A program made the translations under genes and the position numbers. Below the pieces are notes generated by a model that searched no databases, was not told where the DNA came from, and saw nothing but the letters and a program-made list of their open reading frames with translations. Below are positions 61,280 to 64,000 of a stretch of DNA of 64,000 bases, one piece after another (positions within the stretch are counted from its first letter, which is position 1; each line of letters opens with the position of its first letter). The stretch comes from Salinisphaera sp. (GTDB taxonomy: Bacteria > Pseudomonadota > Gammaproteobacteria > Nevskiales > Salinisphaeraceae): the NCBI RefSeq assembly GCF_002729955.1, contig NZ_PBYA01000027.1, positions 124,001 to 188,000 on the forward strand, given 5' to 3'.

Positions 61280-64000
61280 ATGGCTGTCGTAACCGAAAAC
61301 AACGCAAACACCCGCGCCCTGGCGCCGCCGACGCTGCGCGCCGGTGCCCACGATGCCTGGCAGGGTCTGCACGGCTGTGCCACGTCGATCGCGCTGGCGC
61401 ATGCCGCCCAGGCCCGCGATGGGCTGACCGTGGCCGTAGTGGCCGACGAGCACCGTGCCTATCGTCTGGAAGAGGAGCTGCGCTTCTTCTCCGACGAAAA
61501 CCTCGCAGTGCGCCATTTCCCGGACTGGGAAACCCTGCCCTACGACGTGTTTTCGCCGCATGCGGATATCATCTCCGAGCGGCTGGCCCTGCTGCACAGC
61601 CTGCCGGGCATGGGGCGCGGCATTCTCATCATCGCCGCGGATACGCTCGTCCAGCCCTTGCCGCCGACCACCTTCGTGGACGCGCGGGCGATGGTGTTCG
61701 AACTCGGCGATACGCTCGATTTTCATGCCCTGCGCGAACGCCTGGAAGCCGCCGGCTATGCGGCCGTTTCCGAGGTGCGCACCCACGGCGAGTATGCCAT
61801 TCGCGGCGCGGTGATGGATCTCTATCCGATGGGCTCGAACACGCCCTATCGGCTGGATCTGTTCGACGACGAAATCGACACCATCCGCGCCTTCGATGCC
61901 GACTCCCAACGCTCCACCGACAAGCTGGAGTCGATCCGGTTGCTCCCGGCGCGCGAGTTTCCGCTCGACGACGACGCCATCAAGGCGTTTCGCTCGCGCT
62001 ATCGCCAGCGCTTCGAGGGCGACCCGGGCGCGAGCGTGATCTATCGCGATGTCTCGCGCGGCATTCCGCCGGGCGGTATCGAGTCGTATCTGAGCCTGTT
62101 CTTCGACGACACCGCCGCTCTGTTCGATTATCTGCCGGCCGAAACGGCGATCGTGGAACTCGGCGATGTCGACGAGGCCCTGGCCACTGCCTGGCGCTCG
62201 ATCGAATCCCGCCACGAACAGCGCAGCGTCGACCCGGAGCGTCCGCTGCTCGCCCCGGCAGAGGCCTTCGTCACGCCAGAGCGTCTGCGAACCGGGCTGG
62301 ACGGGCTTACCGCCGCCCGTATCGTCGACGAGGCGATCTCGGCCGACGCGGTATTCGACGTCGCGCCGGTACCGCCGCTGTCCGGCGCCGATATCGCAGC
62401 CACCGGGCGCGCGCTGCGCGGCTTCTTCGACGAGTTCGAGGGCCGGATTCTCATTACGGGCGACTCGGCCGGCCGCCGCGAAGCGATGCGCGACTGGCTC
62501 ACCTCGCTGGGCCTGGCCCCGGCCCGTGCCGAGGGCTGGTCCGACTTCATCGACCACAACAAGCATATCGCCGTGACCAGCGCGCCGCTGGAAGCCGGCG
62601 CCGTTCTGGCCGGCGATGGCATCGCCATCATTGCCGAAAGCCAGCTCACCGGCAGTCGCCCGCCGGCCAAGAAACGCCGCCGTGTCACCCGCGACCCGGA
62701 AACGGCGATTCGCGAGCTCACCGACCTGGCCCCCGGCGCGCCGGTCGTGCATCAAGATAACGGCGTGGGCCGCTACAAAGGCCTGCAAAAGCTCTCCGCT
62801 GGCGGGGTGGAAAACGAGTTCGTCACCATCGAATACGCCGGCGGCGATCTGCTCTATGTGCCGGTCGCCTCGCTCCACTTGGTGCATCGCTTCACCGGCG
62901 CGGACGCCGAAACCGCGCCCTTGCACCGGCTGGGCAACGACCGCTGGGCCAAGGCCCGCAAGAAAGCGGCCAAACGCGCCCGCGACGTGGCCGCCGAGCT
63001 GCTCGAAATCCAGGCCCGACGCGCCGCTCGCGAAGGCGTGGCGATGGTGCCCGACGCCGACGACTACGCCCGTTTCGCCGCCGGCTTCGCCTTCGAGGAA
63101 ACGCCGGATCAGCAGCGCGCCATCGACGAAGTGCTGGCCGATCTGGCCAAGGCCACGCCCATGGACCGCGTGGTCTGTGGCGACGTAGGCTTTGGCAAGA
63201 CCGAGGTCGCCCTGCGTGCAGCCTTTGCCGCCATATCGGCCGGCTACCAGGTCTGTGTGCTGGTGCCGACCACCCTGCTCGCCCAGCAGCACTACCAGAA
63301 TTTCGCCGACCGCTTTGCCGACTGGCCGGTGAAGGTCGCGGCCCTGTCGCGGCTGCGCACCGGCAAGCAGCGCGACGAACTGCTCGAGGACATGCAAAGC
63401 GGCAAGCTGGATATCGTTATCGGCACCCATCGGCTGCTGCAGAAGGATATTCGCTTCAAGAAGCTCGGCGTGCTCATCGTCGACGAAGAACACCGCTTCG
63501 GCGTGCGTCACAAGGAACGCATCAAGAGCCTGCGTGCCCAGGTCGATCTGCTCACGCTGACCGCCACGCCGATTCCGCGCACGCTCAACATGAGCCTGTC
63601 CGGCCTGCGCGATCTGTCCATTATCGCCACGCCGCCGGAATCGCGCCTGGCCATTCAGACCTTCGTATCGCGCCAGGACACCGCGCTCATTCAGGAAGCC
63701 GTACGCCGCGAAATGCGCCGCGGCGGCCAGGTCTACTACCTGCACAACAAGGTCAAGGACATCGAGCGCGTCGCACGTGATCTGGCCGCCATCCTGCCGG
63801 AAGCCCGTATTCGGGTGGCCCACGGCCAGATGCACGAGCGCGAACTCGAAGCGGCGATGCTCGATTTCTATCATCGGCGCTTCGATATCCTTCTGTGCAC
63901 CACGATTGTGGAATCCGGCATCGACGTGCCCAGCGCGAACACCATCATCATCGACCGGGCCGATACCTTCGGCCTCGCCCAGCTGCACCAGCTGCGCGGG
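61280..64000 (+). CDS. mfd: Transcription-repair coupling factor Mfd (3' truncated by window edge)
   Basis: 907 codons are open to the last base without a stop, of a family near 1150 aa. N-terminal UvrB-like domain ([20 protein letters not shown]), the RNA polymerase-interacting domain ([14 protein letters not shown]), then the RecG-like helicase with Walker [17 protein letters not shown] and [10 protein letters not shown]. It displaces stalled RNA polymerase and recruits UvrA. The 5' end is ATG at 61280 ([20 protein letters not shown]); a Shine-Dalgarno is weak. A 910-codon open frame on the opposite strand is an artefact. Confidence 0.96.
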   Translation, partial: MAVVTENNANTRALAPPTLRAGAHDAWQGLHGCATSIALAHAAQARDGLTVAVVADEHRAYRLEEELRFFSDENLAVRHFPDWETLPYDVFSPHADIISERLALLHSLPGMGRGILIIAADTLVQPLPPTTFVDARAMVFELGDTLDFHALRERLEAAGYAAVSEVRTHGEYAIRGAVMDLYPMGSNTPYRLDLFDDEIDTIRAFDADSQRSTDKLESIRLLPAREFPLDDDAIKAFRSRYRQRFEGDPGASVIYRDVSRGIPPGGIESYLSLFFDDTAALFDYLPAETAIVELGDVDEALATAWRSIESRHEQRSVDPERPLLAPAEAFVTPERLRTGLDGLTAARIVDEAISADAVFDVAPVPPLSGADIAATGRALRGFFDEFEGRILITGDSAGRREAMRDWLTSLGLAPARAEGWSDFIDHNKHIAVTSAPLEAGAVLAGDGIAIIAESQLTGSRPPAKKRRRVTRDPETAIRELTDLAPGAPVVHQDNGVGRYKGLQKLSAGGVENEFVTIEYAGGDLLYVPVASLHLVHRFTGADAETAPLHRLGNDRWAKARKKAAKRARDVAAELLEIQARRAAREGVAMVPDADDYARFAAGFAFEETPDQQRAIDEVLADLAKATPMDRVVCGDVGFGKTEVALRAAFAAISAGYQVCVLVPTTLLAQQHYQNFADRFADWPVKVAALSRLRTGKQRDELLEDMQSGKLDIVIGTHRLLQKDIRFKKLGVLIVDEEHRFGVRHKERIKSLRAQVDLLTLTATPIPRTLNMSLSGLRDLSIIATPPESRLAIQTFVSRQDTALIQEAVRREMRRGGQVYYLHNKVKDIERVARDLAAILPEARIRVAHGQMHERELEAAMLDFYHRRFDILLCTTIVESGIDVPSANTIIIDRADTFGLAQLHQLRG

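Noticed and set aside
61256-63988. 910-codon open frame on the minus strand
   Set aside because: It lies opposite mfd, which has all helicase motifs in the plus frame. The minus frame gives Arg/Gly/Ala/Gln-rich sequence without any family motif, an artefact of high GC and codon bias.

Overview
The window is a contiguous 64 kb piece of a high-GC, densely coding gammaproteobacterial chromosome. The evidence is the gene orders (rluC/rne divergent pair; yceD-rpmF-plsX; comEC-exbB-exbD-msbA-lpxK-kdsB-ptp; lolD with a Lol permease; clpS-clpA), a gammaproteobacterial LexA box, and strongly GC-biased codon third positions. Acidic, Ala-rich proteins and a microcompartment-free eutBC-permease cluster would suit a marine or halophilic genus such as Salinisphaera; that name is an inference. 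The window opens inside aconitase acnA and closes inside mfd, so both genes are partial. I see no rRNA or tRNA gene, CRISPR array, prophage or intact insertion sequence.

Layout. 1-4.3 kb: acnA 3' part with terminator, a YcgR-like PilZ protein (minus), a cold-shock protein and a YaiI/DUF188 protein. 4.3-8.0 kb: ethanolamine ammonia-lyase eutB-eutC and an ethanolamine-type permease (minus, tightly coupled). 8.5-12.3 kb: on the minus strand a tandem glycine riboswitch, a DadA-family FAD amino-acid dehydrogenase, a DeaD/DbpA-type RNA helicase and a 95-aa orphan. 12.3-18.3 kb: cupin, GGDEF diguanylate cyclase, a gene-poor 0.7 kb stretch with a gene remnant and a dispersed repeat, a class V (glyoxylate-type) aminotransferase, ACP phosphodiesterase, an unknown 200-aa protein, IalB and a DUF218 protein. 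18.3-32 kb: hrpA, a YciA-type thioesterase, an AmiD-like lipoprotein amidase, purE-purK, lemA plus two TPM proteins, a YqaA-type membrane protein, a possible PD-(D/E)XK protein, two small exported proteins, a MATE transporter and a META lipoprotein.

32.3-37.6 kb is an SOS mutagenesis cassette, imuA-imuB-dnaE2, with a near-perfect LexA box two bases before the imuA ATG. It is followed by a very AT-rich intergenic island that may encode a small RNA. 38-45 kb: clpS-clpA, yceD-rpmF-plsX, maf, a HAD phosphatase and rluC. 45.3-48.9 kb: rne with an unusually long disordered tail. 49.1-58.8 kb: an envelope-biogenesis run on the minus strand (LMW-PTP, kdsB, lpxK, msbA, exbD, exbB, comEC, lolD, Lol permease). 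58.9-64 kb: a small exported BamE-like protein, agmatine deiminase and N-carbamoylputrescine amidase (agmatine to putrescine), and mfd.

The most interesting signals are the tandem glycine riboswitch ahead of a DadA-family oxidoreductase rather than gcvT; the LexA box that leaves no room for a Shine-Dalgarno at imuA; a two-block repeat with a conserved hairpin found at 14.3 kb and again at 49.1 kb, where related genomes carry murB; and the AT-rich island after dnaE2.
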